From assembly GCF_030247195.1 (NCBI RefSeq), contig NC_080672.1, positions 32,247,906 through 32,311,905 on the forward strand: a stretch of 64,000 nucleotides of DNA, read 5' to 3'. Shown in pieces: positions 10,641 through 22,943 of this stretch (position 1 is the stretch's first letter; every line of letters begins with the position of its first letter). The stretch comes from Topomyia yanbarensis. Its lineage: Eukaryota; Arthropoda; Insecta; Diptera; Culicidae. The position numbers and the translations under genes are program-made. The notes under the pieces are model-generated. The model worked only from the letters and a program-made list of their open reading frames with translations, was not told the DNA's origin and did not search any database.

Positions 10641-12213
10641 AAGATATCTCTAACCATTTTTAATGCCAGGCACGTCATGAAATTTTCACGTGAACTATTT
10701 TACAAAATTGGAAGCGTTATTCGTGGGATTATTTTTGTTTCATGCACTATTCCATGCAATGTCATATATGTCCAGCTGCTAGCGAGCAGCAAGAGGCACG
10801 AGCGATAGCTATAAGAAAACTTTTAAGACCTAAATCATCGTTGTGAGGTCTCGACAGATAAAAAACTGCACTGAACCAAAAATACATTATAGAGCCACAA
10901 ATCGTATTCGTGATTAGAGCATTGCACACATTTTTTTAATTCTCGAAGACCCCCCCCCCCTCTCATATTGTGACACATGTCAAAGTATGCTTATATGCCA
11001 AATTTCACACCATTTGGACAATTCTGGGCCCCCGCCGACCTCGCCTGAAATTTTTGAAATTGGTTTTATGGGAAAATATGGAGGAAAATATATTAAATGC
11101 TATAACTTTTTAAATAGCACTCAGAAAATTACAATTTATGCCATTTTTTAAAGGACAGTAGGACCTTAGCATTTGAATGGAGATATTTCTGTGTCTCAAA
11201 AATACGAAAAAGTTACGGGTACTGGGTCATTTTGTCCCCAAACTCCCCTATTTTTATTATATTTCTGCTCCGTGATGTAAACCATACATTTTTTGCCGTT
11301 TTTCTAATGTGAAAAAAATCTCCGAAATCGAACGGACCCTTTTTGATCTTTGTCCGAACACGAGAAGTTGGGGTTATACGGCTTTTCATATTAAATTTAA
11401 TCATTTTCTCGTGATTCATTGAATTGTAATAAACTTGAACAACGTTGAACGTGGAAAATCCTTAGGAACAAAATAAAAATGGATTCGTTACCGGTAAAAT
11501 TCAGAAGCACCAAACTTTAAGTGTAAAATACACTTAGAGATTACATGAGAAAAGTTTCATTCCCGAAAAAATAGGGGAAGTTGAGGTTTTAGGACATTTA
11601 ATAAAAACAAATTATTTGTAGAGTTAACGTCAAAATTTTTTATGTTTCTGAATTTTACCGGTAACGAATCTATTTTTGTTTTATTTCTAAGAACTTTCCA
11701 CGTTCAATAAGTTACATTTTTGATTGAAGAATAATAGAGATATATGCACGACAAAATGATAAAATTTTATATGAATGACAAAAGGCCCTACAACCCACAG
11801 TGTTTTAAAACGTCGTTTTCGTGCTCAAAATTAATAGCGTCTAAACCGTTGAATTTAGAGGTATAGTTTGTTCGGAGAAGTTATTGTTCTTATGATTGCG
11901 CATTCACAGGAGTATATCGTTCAGTGATTAATTCACCTATAAGTGATATACGAAATTTATTTTCCGAACTAATTATGACATAGACTTTGTGTTTTCGGCA
12001 AAGTTGTAGCAAATGTTACTACAAAAGAAATTGCTGAAGACACCATATATTTATCTTCAGTAGTTTACGAGTTAGGGAACATATTATATGGAAGACACCT
12101 TAAAATTAGTTTTTTCATGATAACTTTTTTAGACATTCTCGTATTTTCTTGAAATCTTCCACAAAGTTATTTGTCGTATCGAAACGCATATTTTTGCTGA
12201 ATATAGTTACTTC

Positions 12214-12492
12214 CTATCTGTTGAATTTAAAAAGATATTCCAAATTTAAGGATTTTTTTGGGGTAAGTTCCACCTTAAATAATTCTTTAAGGAGCAAAAA
12301 GGAGCAAAGAACATGATAACATTCTGAAAGTACATGCTTTTTACTTTCATATAGTGGCCCGATTGTTAGTCGACGCGATTCTCCCCAAGTGTTATGTTCA
12401 ATACAATATACCATCGCAGTGGTATAAAATGAAATATTCAAGCGCACTGCGACAAACAGCTTCATGTTTTTATGGTAAATTGCATAGAACAC
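12214..12492 (-). CDS. Arm-encoded small ORF, left arm (hypothetical)
   Basis: This 92-codon frame lies in the left arm of the long-TIR element and reads towards its end. It starts MFYAIYHKNMKLFVAVRLNI and includes CIEHNTWGESRRLTIGPLYE. The right arm encodes a near copy on the opposite strand (12902-13150). The identity is expected from the inverted repeat and is not by itself evidence of function. I recognise no domain. Treat it as an open frame inside a mobile element and not as a confirmed gene. Confidence 0.2.
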   Translation of the reverse strand: MFYAIYHKNMKLFVAVRLNISFYTTAMVYCIEHNTWGESRRLTIGPLYESKKHVLSECYHVLCSFLLLKELFKVELTPKKSLNLEYLFKFNR

Positions 12493-12901
12493 GTTCGCCT
12501 ATAACATGCAATGCATATGGTTTGCCTTTCAAAAATCAAAGTGTAGTTTTGGATGTGTTTAATAATGTCGATATTTTCATTATAAAATAGATAAATAAAT
12601 TTATTTTTAATAATCGTTTTCTCCGTCATCTTCAAAGCTTTCTTCTTCCGCTAGAAGAGCTTTGGCATCTTCTAAAAATCGTTTTATACTATACAGGTGA
12701 CGTCAATCAAGCTCCATTATAAATGTCACGAAAGACATTAATAACCCTTCTGGTGGGATTTCCATCGTTTTTTCAAGCTTACCAGTATCCACTGATTGTT
12801 TAAATTTCATGTGACACACTTCTCGAACGCAATATATGCTACATTTCGTACTTTGATCTTGATTGTGGTCAAAGTTCCCTTCTCCTTTTTGGACATCTAT
12901 G

Positions 12902-13150
12902 AATATGTTTTATGCAATTTACCATGAAAAGATGAAGCTACTTATCGCAGTGCGCTTGAATATTTCATTTTATACCACTGCGATGGCATATTGTATTGAA
13001 CATAACACTCGGGGAGAATCGCGTCGACTAACAATCGGGCCACTATATGAAAGTAAAAAGCATGTACTTTCAGAATGTTATCATGTTGTTTGCTCTTTTT
13101 TGCTCCTTAACGAATTATTTAAGGTGGAACTTACCCCAAAAAAATCGTAA
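12902..13150 (+). CDS. Arm-encoded small ORF, right arm (hypothetical)
   Basis: This is the mirror copy of the left-arm frame. About 73 of the first 81 residues agree, with changes such as W/R, K/E and L/V. A longer in-frame start exists at 12863, but ATG at 12902 (MFYAIYHEKM) matches the partner's start. It ends at a stop just after ELTPKKS, whereas the left-arm frame reads on. No known domain, signal peptide or membrane segment is evident. Confidence 0.2.
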   Translation, partial: NMFYAIYHEKMKLLIAVRLNISFYTTAMAYCIEHNTRGESRRLTIGPLYESKKHVLSECYHVVCSFLLLNELFKVELTPKKS

Positions 13151-14089
13151 AATTTGGAATATCTTTTTAAATTCAACAGATAGGAAGTAACTATGTTTGG
13201 AAAAAATGTGTGTTTCGATACCACAAATAACTTTGTCGAAGATTCGAAGAAGATACGAGAATGTCTAAAAAAGTTATCAAGAAAAAACTAATTTTAAGGG
13301 GTCTTCCATATAATATGCTCCCTAACTCGTGAACTGCTGAAGCTAGATATATAGTGTCTTCAGCAATTTCTTTTGTAGTAACATTTGCTACAACTTTGCC
13401 GAAGACACAAAGTCTATATCTAAATTAGTCCGGAAAATAAATTTCGTATATCACTAATAGATGAATTAATCACTTAACGGTATACTCCTGCGAATGCACA
13501 ATCATAAGAACAACAACTTCTCCGAACAAACTATACCTCTAAAGTCAACAGTTTAGACGCTATTAATTTTGAGCACGAAAACGACGTTTTAAAACACTGT
13601 GCAACCACTACTTCTCGTATTCGGACAAAGATCAAAAACATCCCGTTCGATTTCTGAGATTTTTACACATTAGAAAAATTGCAAAATATTTATGATTTAC
13701 ATCATAGCGCTGAAAATTAAAAAAAAAATAGAAGATTTTTGGGACAAAATGACCCAGTAGCCCATTTTTTCTTATTTTTCGAGAAACAAAAATGTCTCCA
13801 TTCAAAGTCCAAGGTTATTTCCCTTAAAAAAGTATGAATTGTAATTTTCTGAGTGCTACTTCAAAAGTTATGGCATCTAATATTTTTTCCTCCCTATTTT
13901 CCCATAGCAGCAATTTCAAAAATTGCAAGCGAAATGGGCGGGTGTCTAGAATTTTCCAAATGATATGAAATTTGGCATCTGAGCTTACTTTGACATTTGT
14001 CACAATATAAGAGAGGGGTCTTCGATAATTAAAAAAAAAAATATTGCTATGCCCTATTCGTGATATAGCTCACAGAACAAGATACCGCG

Positions 14090-14900
14090 AATCAATCGAA
14101 CTTTTATGCTCCTGTTCATATTGTCAGGTTACTCCGGCTTAAAAAACCGATGATAACCAAAAATTTCAGATCGCTATAAGGCGAAAAGAAATTACGAATA
14201 TCATCATAAAACTGCTGATGTCATGAACATGAGTCACATCACTTCACGTGTCAAATTCGAAAGTAAGCTCTAGAATAAAACATCAAGACAGCATCCAAAT
14301 AAATTCCGAAAATCGCGACGAAGATCCTAAAATCAAGAACATAAATCACACTCATGACAAAAATATAAAAAATCATGACTATGGTCCTAAAATAAAGATC
14401 ATAAGTCACTGCACTCGTGTTTAAAATATGACGGTAACGTGAAAAGAAATTACAAAAAACGTGACTAAGATCCGGAAATCATGAATATAAATTACATTAG
14501 TCGTGATCAAAGCATCAAAAATCGTGACTATGATTCTGAATTAATGAACATAAATCACTCTAGTCAGGAATAAAATATCAGGATAACATGATTGGAAATT
14601 TCGAAGATCGTGACTCTGATCCTGAAATCATGAATGTGAATCAAACTACTTGTGATTAAAGTATCAAAAATCGTGACTACTACACTCTACTCATGATTAA
14701 AATATTATATCACGATAACGTGAATAAAAATAGCGAAAATCGCAACCAACTTCAATCACGAACATAAATCACGCTACACTGACAGAAAAATCCGATAGTT
14801 AACTCATGAATAAAATATTTCGGTAATTTGATGAGGAATCCCAAAAATCGCGAATGAACTCCTGCAACTTCGGAACATTGTTTAGCTGTCGGCTGTGTAT
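14090..14900. repeat. About 110-bp imperfect tandem repeats
   Basis: Recurring blocks include AATCGTGACTATGAT-type, CATGAATATAAATCAC-type and TAAAATATCACGATAACGTG-type sequences, spaced at about 110-120 bp. They belong to the left copy of the repeat-rich TIR element. Related units in the opposite orientation lie at about 16200-16390. Confidence 0.6.
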
Positions 14901-15134
14901 TCCAAAATGATGTACAAGGATCCCAGCAAAAACTAAACAAGTCCAGGGAACAACCACAGTAACCCTACCAAATATTCGAATGTAACGCCATGTAGATATT
15001 CGACGCGAACTAGTTTTTTTGGAAACAGAAATAGTTTCCTGAATACGAGGCTTGTAAGTCATGAACTTGGTCACGGTTTTCGTAAATCGTTCAATTCACG
15101 AATTCATGAATTTATGAACGGATTTTTTTCCGTG

Positions 15135-15906
15135 TGCGGAGACCGCTTGGGAGCATTCCCTCCAATCATAGAAATAAATCATTTGCTCGTTAAAACCATC
15201 ATCATTGATCAACATAAATTCGACGTTAAATGTTAAAATCAGTCTTCCCAAAAGCACATCGCACACAATGTTCGCTCTGGCTCTGTGCTCATATTATACC
15301 CACAATTCGTGTACGAACTCAAACACGCTATTTTGTACCTAAACACGTGCACGTGTTTACCTGCACAACCGAGCCCCATGTTCGTACGCGGTGTGCGTAC
15401 ACGTAGGTTCGGGGCACCAGTTTTCCCTTTCTCACTCTCATCATCACAAGCGTTGACTCTTTTGCCTTGTGCAAATCGTACTCATGTACGCACCCGGTGT
15501 ACGTAATAACCTGCGTTTTTTTATTTTTTGATGCCATTCGATTAGCTAGAGATTACTAAATAGGAATGTTATGAAAATTTTAGCGCCATAGTACTGGTGA
15601 GAGCAAGGATGTGAAATATACAGATCGAAGTGGCAGGGTCATTAGAAACAGGCTTAAAATCTTACGGGCTAATCTTTTGTCTTCTACTGGCAGAAGTCGA
15701 GCTTGGACAGTGTTACTACGAATCGCTCAAGTCTACCAACATTCTCACGGCAAAGACAGACTTGTCCCTCTTTACCATTAAAGCCGACAAAAGTCGACGA
15801 TTAACAACATTAATGAAAATGTTGCTGTTCAGCTCTGTATGCTTTTCAAATGCTGGAGTACATTTTTATTGAACGATGGCCATTACCCTAGCAGTTTGCT
15901 ACTATG
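15135..15906. other. Spacer between two opposed TIR elements, with dispersed repeat copy 2
   Basis: This 772-bp stretch separates the inward-facing ends of the two repeat-rich elements. 15240-15510 is GC-richer, with short self-complementary words (CACGTGCACGTG, GTACGCGGTGTGCGTAC). 15515-15800 is the second copy of the repeat at 2395-2690. An 80-codon frame at 15630 falls in that repeat and is not supported as a gene. Confidence 0.55.
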
Positions 15907-16780
15907 CACGAAAAAAACCCGTTCATAAATTCATGAACAAAAATCACGATTTCGTGAACAAAATTATTTAAGAAAATCATGACCAAATTCTTGAAATTAT
16001 GAATAACAAACCTCGTATTCATGAACCTATGTGTTTTCATGAATCTAGTTCATGCAAAAATGTACATAGCTTTACATTGTAATTTTTGGTTGGGTTACTT
16101 TGGTTGTTCCCTGGACAACCATAGTAACCCAACCCTGGTTTTGTTATGATTTTTATTCATACTTTGGGAATGCACTGGTTTGCAGTATATCGACTGTGGT
16201 TCATGATTTCTGGAGCATAGTCGCGATTTTAATGAATTATCATTACAGTGACATTTTATTCATGAGTTTAATATCGGATTTTTCTTACAGAGCAGCACGA
16301 TTTACGTTCATGATTTTAGGGCTTTTGTAACGATATTCGGAATTTATATTCAAGCTTTCGTGATATTTTATTCACGAGTTTAAATTAGGAATCATGAACA
16401 AGTTCACGTTGTATGAATAAGATTTTATGACTTTGTAAACTATTTCTCCAGCACGAATTGTAATTCGTGACTATTGTACTAGAAATCATGAACTTGTTCA
16501 AAAATTATTTCATGGTTTGGTGCTATTTCATGAGCATGAATAGTGAGTTGAGACTAATTCGCTAGAAATCAGGAATCAGTTCACGTATACAGGAATAACA
16601 TTTTGTGATTTTGATAACTGTTTCACGAGCACGAATATTGAATGGCGACTGATCCATTAGGAATTATGAACCGGTTCACGATGATTGAAAGGCTTCATGA
16701 ATAATATTCAGGGTTTCACGAAATAGTTCACGAGAAAATTGACGTGATTTTGTGAACTACTTCACAACCACAAAAACTAA
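15907..16780. mobile_element. Repeat-rich TIR element, right copy (opposite orientation)
   Basis: It begins CACGAAAAAAACCCGTTCAT at 15907, matching the reverse complement of the left copy's end at 15134. A short hairpin follows (16092-16133, GGGTTACT / AGTAACCC), with a related sequence in the left copy at about 14945-14970. Then come 110-bp-type units and 96-bp-type units (ATCATGAAC blocks at about 16389, 16487 and 16660). The far end is not defined; similarity stops near 16780, just before another repeat. Non-coding. Confidence 0.55.
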
Positions 16781-16796
16781 TTAATGTTTAATACAC

Positions 16797-17720
16797 CCAG
16801 GTTTTTTTCACGCCGTTTTTTTGCGCGGTTTTTTACGATTTTTTTACGCGGATTTTTCAATTAACGCGGTTTTTGCAAAAAATATTCTAAGTTCTTTTGA
16901 ATGCAAAAGACTTAAACTTTTTCCGAATAAAAATTCTAAGTCCTTTTAAATGCAAAGAACTGAAGAATTTTAGCAGTTTTTATTTTACGCGGATTTCGCA
17001 ATTAACACTGTTTTTGCAAAAAATATTTTAAGTCCTTTTAAATTCAAAATACTTAGAAGATTCTCGGAAAGATGGAAGAGACGGGTCTGCAAGACTCCTT
17101 ATGACTCACACTCCAATAATATGGGTATTTTCGGAATGGTCTTGAAGAGTAAAAGACAAAGATCGATGTTTGACGCCATTTTGAATTCCAAGATGGCGAC
17201 TTCCGGTTTAGCGAAATTCGCTATAATCCAATCAATATGGGTATTTTTGGAAGTTGTTTTAATTAAACAGTTGAATTTACTTAAATGTATACATTATGTT
17301 TAATTTGAATAAATTCAAACCCCCAACTCATTGTCACCGCACCCTTCTGGAACACATAAAATATTTTGCATTTTGCTGGTTTATGATTAGATCTTATATT
17401 TGAGGGTGATTTAGATGATTGCCCAGATTTTTCATGCGGGAATTTCGGTATATCGGAAGTCGCCATCTAGAATTTTATAATGACGCCAAACATAGACGTT
17501 TGTCTGCTACTCGTCAAAACCATTCCGAAAATATCCATATTAATTGAGTTATAGCGATTTCACTAAAGCGGAAGTCGCCATCTTTGATTTCAAGATGGCG
17601 TCAAAAATCTATTTGTGACACCTACTCGTCAAGACCGTTCCGAAAATATCCATATTGATTTAATTATAGCGAATTTCGCTAAACCGGAAGTCGCCATCTT
17701 TGATTTCAAAATGGCTCCAC
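16797..17720. repeat. Palindromic repeat with GCGCGGTTTTT-type end
   Basis: The left end is CACCCAGGTTTTTTTCACGC, followed by AT-rich units (ACGCGGATTTTTCAATTAAC twice). Next come units carrying AAGATGGCGACTTCCGGTTT and TATAATCCAATCAATATGGG. The latter occur forward at 17110-17260 and reversed at about 17440-17715, so the segment is partly palindromic. A reversed relative ending AAAAAACCTGAGTG is at 63585-63950. No coding capacity. The right end is not identified. Confidence 0.7.
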
Positions 17721-19127
<1,407 letters not shown>

Positions 19128-19279
19128 TCGGGTCTCCTACTACGCAGATTTCTACTGCGAATTCCAGAGCTTATGGAATTTTGACTAAATGTGGTTGTGC
19201 CCGAATATTTCGTCTGCGTTAACATTTAGCACCATACTGTCTTTGGCAAAGTTGTGCTTACAATTTAGAGTAATTGCAT

Positions 19280-20000
19280 ATTCAATTAATTCAGAACTCT
19301 ACCGCCAGGGGTGCTTTAAAAGGGAGTAAATAAATCGAAACTCTCGTCGTGAAGTTGACTATCATTGAATGGGTTTAACATGAAATATATCGAAACACTC
19401 ATTATTATGAATGGTGGTGTCTCAAGACGATTTCTCCAGAAAGTCAAGAGCTTGTGGATGGTGGAAATAATAACTCGGAATTTTCACATCAGGCGGCGCT
19501 AAAGCGATGGCAAATGATCAACTAATGTCAAAATCATTCTTTATCTTAATAACGAGAATATTTAGAGGAGTATACTGTCTTTAGGAAAATTGCTCAAGAA
19601 ATCAAAAACTACTAGATGGTGACAGGTTAGTTTGGGATACTCTCACTATGTGGCGCCAGTGAGCGTACCACCTTTCAGCACATTATAGAATGATATACAT
19701 ATGAAAAGTCTAATAACTTAGAACGATGGTGTTTTCGGTAAAGTTCTAGAAGGGGCAAGGGCTACGCGACAAATCAAATTGAAATAGATCCGCCAGGCAG
19801 CGCTAGTGAGCATGTAATATTTTTCAAATTCTATAACTCGAGATCATGATCATAATAAGTGTGGTGGCTTCGGCAATATTCATCAACGGGTCGAGTGCTG
19901 CCCGAAGGAGAATAAATAATTTCAGAATTCAGCCACTAGGCGGCACTAGGGAGAGTACAACTTCCAGTACATGTTAGGTGCAGTTTTGTCACGAAAGTTT
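19280..20000. repeat. Diverged tandem repeats of about 140-190 bp
   Basis: The phrase GGCGGCGCTA or GGCGCCAGTGAGCGTAC and variants recurs at about 19302, 19489, 19649, 19790 and 19933. Each time it is preceded by a TTCGGTAAAGTT- or TTTGGCAAAGTT-like block. Distances are 187, 160, 141 and 143 bp. Similar vocabulary (ACAACTTTGCC, GGTGTTTTCG) appears at 34620-35130, so this is a dispersed family. Confidence 0.55.
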
Positions 20001-20197
20001 AACAATTTAGGAAAATTACGTTTTCTGTTAAGTTTTTGAAGACGACAAGGGATGTTTGATAATGTCATGATTGATTTGGATATTACCCGCTTTATGCCGA
20101 AATGATTTGTCGGAATTACAGTTTCGGTTCAAAAGCCGGACCCCTTGCAGAACTCCACTGTACCACTATTTTTCAATAAAAACGGCATATGAAAGGC

Positions 20198-20678
20198 TGT
20201 TGCAACACTGATGCCATAGATCAATGTTGCGCTATGCTATAGAAATGATCGTTCGACTGAGTGGACGAGCCCAATCACTTACAGACGCGAAACCACTTGC
20301 ACTACCACAAGCGCGCAATGTAAGTGATAAGGTTCCATCACTTCTGCTGCCCACCATCTCGATCAGTTCTGTTAGTACCATCGAGTCGATCACACGTTTG
20401 TTGTACTGAACAGGTTTAATTAGAGGCTAGTGAAATATATATCTAAACCATTGATTAAAGTTTTTGGCGAGCAAGTAAATTGCCTTGTTATTAGGAGATA
20501 GTGAGGTTTGATGTGATATCTGGACATCCGAAACCCTCGGCTTGAGCTATTTTTTACTCACCGATGAATAGCCGCATGTGCTACTGATGGTTGATCAATT
20601 TAGTTGCATAATTGCCCGTACCGTCGTTCTATCAACCATCCCTGGTATTTCCCAGCCTATTTCGATCCGGTCACAACA
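20198..20678 (+). repeat. BEL/Pao 5' LTR
   Basis: 481 bp, starting TGTTGCAACACTG and ending GTCACAACA. It is matched by the right LTR at 25355-25834. It would carry the element's promoter and polyadenylation signals. Confidence 0.95.
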
Positions 20679-20681
20679 AAG

Positions 20682-20700
20682 TGGTACCGTGACCAGGATT
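20682..20700 (+). other. Primer-binding site, tRNA-His type
   Basis: TGGTACCGTGACCAGGATT starts three bases after the LTR. It is complementary to the 3' end of animal tRNA-His (reverse complement TGGTGCCGTGACCAGGATT, from memory) in 18 of 19 positions. The mismatch is at the fifth base. Confidence 0.75.
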
Positions 20701-21366
20701 GAAATTGCATGTGCATGCGATCACGGGCCATCTTACCGGGAACATAAAGCTGGGAAACCATTGTAATTTGCCACGCGGTTTAGCCCAGGACGCCATTGCT
20801 GTGATTACAATTGTAAGCTGTAGACCGCTTTGTTTGAACAATTGGCATCCGCCATTGTATATTTCTTTCCTGATACCACGAGTGAAGCTTCAGATCATCC
20901 ATCCCAGAAAGCGGATTAGCTGTTTGAAACAATACAAGGCCTGAAACCTTCAGGCGAAGGATTACCACCACTACGCTGTTTCAAAGGGATCATCCAATTG
21001 ACATTCCGGACTGTTCATTTCTGTTTGGTTACCAAACGCAATACGGAATAATTCTGTAAAACTCCACTGCAAACTTGATCGCGATAGCTGCGTAGGGCAA
21101 ACGGACAACCGGTGGCAGTAATTCGCTGTTAATAGTTACCCGACCACCAGTTTTAGGGACGATTCCTGATCATCCTGTTCCGATACTGGAAGTACCAGTT
21201 CGTGATTATTATCAAACGCTCCAGATATTTATTTATATACAAGGCACATTTTTGCCTTGGAAAAGGTACGTACCTCTCCAAGCCGAATACACTTCCAGCC
21301 AGTGCTACTGGTCTTAATATTTCACAGACATTGTTCCCATCTACCGGTTCGTCAAGAGTATCAAAC

Positions 21367-22943
21367 ATGGCCGACGTGAATGAGTTGCGACCACTGGCGG
21401 TTCGTCGTACATCGCTATTGGCTTCGCTAGGACGAGCTGGACAATTTTTGACGTTATATCAAGAGGATCGGGATCGGCTCGAAGTGGCTCTCCGGCTCGA
21501 AAATCTGGACACGATTTGGCGAGAGCTAGATGATATTCAATCCACCTTGGAAACCACCTAGGAGACAAGCGAGGGTATGTCGTTGAATATTAAAATCCGT
21601 GCTAATTATGAAGGGCAATACTTTCGAATAAAGGCTGGTCTGATTTCGAAGTTGTCTCCTATTGTTCCTGCAGTTAATGCCTCCTTGTCTTCCCCCCTAC
21701 GGTTTCCTCCAGTCTGAAAGGGCTTAAACTTCCGACGATCACATTGCCAGAATTCAACGGGGATTTCAATGAGTGGTTAGCGTTTCACGATTCATTCCTC
21801 GCGTTGATCCACTCAAATCCGGACGTTCCAGCAATCCAGAAATTTCACTACCTCAAATCGGCGGTTTCAGCCGAGGCTGCACAGGTGATTGAATCGTTCG
21901 CTATCAGTGCCACTAATTACCCATTGGCTTGGCAGGCGCTGATATCCAGGTATGCAAACGAGTACCTCCTTAAGAAGAGACATCTGCAGGCATTGTTGGA
22001 GATTCAACGGGTAAAGAAGGAGACGACAACTTCGTTACACGGGATCGTTGATGACTTCGAGCGGCATACCAATATTTTACGGCAGCTTGGAGAACCAGTG
22101 AATGCATGGAGTACGATGTTGGAACATTTGCTGTGTGTCCGCCTTCCCGATGATTCTCTCAAGGCGTGAGAGGATCATGCATCTACGATCAAAACTCCAT
22201 CCTACGAGTCCTTGATCGAGTTCCTGCACCGCCGAATTCGTATATTGGAGTCGATTTCAGTGAATCATGCTCATCCGTCACCACAGTATGTCACATCCTC
22301 TCATGTTTCAGCAAATCGAACTTCCTCTCACAAGAAATCGTCCTCCAACTCTGCATTCGATAGTGCACCTAGCAAATGTTATGCTTGTGAGCAGCGCCAT
22401 CCATTGGTAAAGTGTGCGAAATTGGAGAAGATGAGTGCTGCGGATAGATTACGCCTAGTCAAAGAAAAACGGTTGTGTTTGAACTGTTTTCGGAACGATC
22501 ATTTCTCCAGAAATTGTCAGTCGAAATATACCTGCAGGTTTTGTCACCATTCGCTTCTCCACTCTGGGTTTGGGGACAATTCCGGTCAATCCCGCTCCGA
22601 CCAAGTCTCATCTACCTCTGGCAAGGCTACCCGTATGACAACCAATGTGAACTTGTCTTCTCCGTGTGACGATTCCGCAACTTTAGTCCTTTCCGCTGCT
22701 ACAGCCATTCAACCGATGGAAATCGCATGTAGTCTACCAATGCAAGGTGTAGAGAAAAACGTTTTCATGTGGATAGCAACCATTAAGGTCATCGATCGCT
22801 ATGGTAAAGAGCATTTGGCACGTGCTCTATTGGATTGCGCATCTCAACCAAACTTGATCTCTGATGGCTCAGCTCCTGCGGCTCAAACGAAGCAAAACAA
22901 ACGTTCTGATTCAAGGAATAGACAAGCAACCTCAGAACGCTAG
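21367..22943 (+). pseudogene. BEL/Pao gag and start of protease, interrupted
   Basis: Gag begins at ATG 21367 (MADVNELRPLAVRRTSLLAS) and meets a stop at 21559. It resumes in another frame with LPEFNGDFNEWLAFHDSFLA (about 21746), the DUF1759-type capsid region, is stopped again at 22167 and continues through two zinc knuckles, CYACEQRHPLVKC (about 22377) and CLNCFRNDHFSRNC (22476-22517). These bind the element's RNA in the particle. The protease active site, normally a DSG-type motif, reads LLDCASQ at about 22826, so the Ser-Gly after the catalytic Asp is lost. A frameshift near 22860 passes to the next frame. Confidence 0.88.

Larger units (their letters stand above)
11796..13601. mobile_element. 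Long-TIR (foldback) element nested in the hAT-like foldback
   Basis: It starts CACAGTGTTTTAAAACGTCG (11796) and ends with the reverse complement at 13601. A 5-bp duplication CAACC flanks it (11791-11795, 13602-13606). The arms, about 695 bp each (11796-12490 and 12905-13601), are nearly identical inverted copies around an unpaired centre of about 410 bp. Removing it restores the arm of the host element, as judged from the uninterrupted relative at about 6300-6340. Each arm carries an open frame of about 90 codons. The superfamily is uncertain: the TSD is 5 bp and no transposase is seen. Confidence 0.82.
10915..14056. mobile_element. hAT-like foldback element with 8-bp TSD
   Basis: Terminal sequences TAGAGCATTGC (10915) and, in reverse complement, TAGGGCATAGC (14056) are flanked by an exact 8-bp duplication TTCGTGAT (10907-10914 and 14057-14064). 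TAG-start inverted repeats with 8-bp TSDs fit hAT elements. The two arms (10915-11510, and 11650-11790 plus 13607-14056 in reverse) pair over roughly 550-600 bp, with a short centre carrying GTTACCGGTAAAATTCAGAA at 11487 and its reverse complement near 11650. The right arm is split by the element at 11796-13601. No transposase frame is visible. A single-arm copy is at 5857-6460. Confidence 0.8.
10140..15134. mobile_element. Repeat-rich TIR element, left copy (interrupted)
   Basis: Its right end is the inverted terminus at 15103-15134, which in reverse complement reads CACGGAAAAAAATCCGTTCA. Inside it come a run of roughly 110-bp imperfect repeats (14090-14900) and a run of roughly 96-bp imperfect repeats (10200-10640). 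Between them a foldback element (10915-14056) has inserted with an 8-bp TSD. Without that insert the copy would be about 1.9 kb. The left limit is not sharp. It has no coding capacity. The same order of parts (terminus, 110-bp repeats, 96-bp repeats) is seen in reverse orientation at 15907-16780. Confidence 0.6.
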
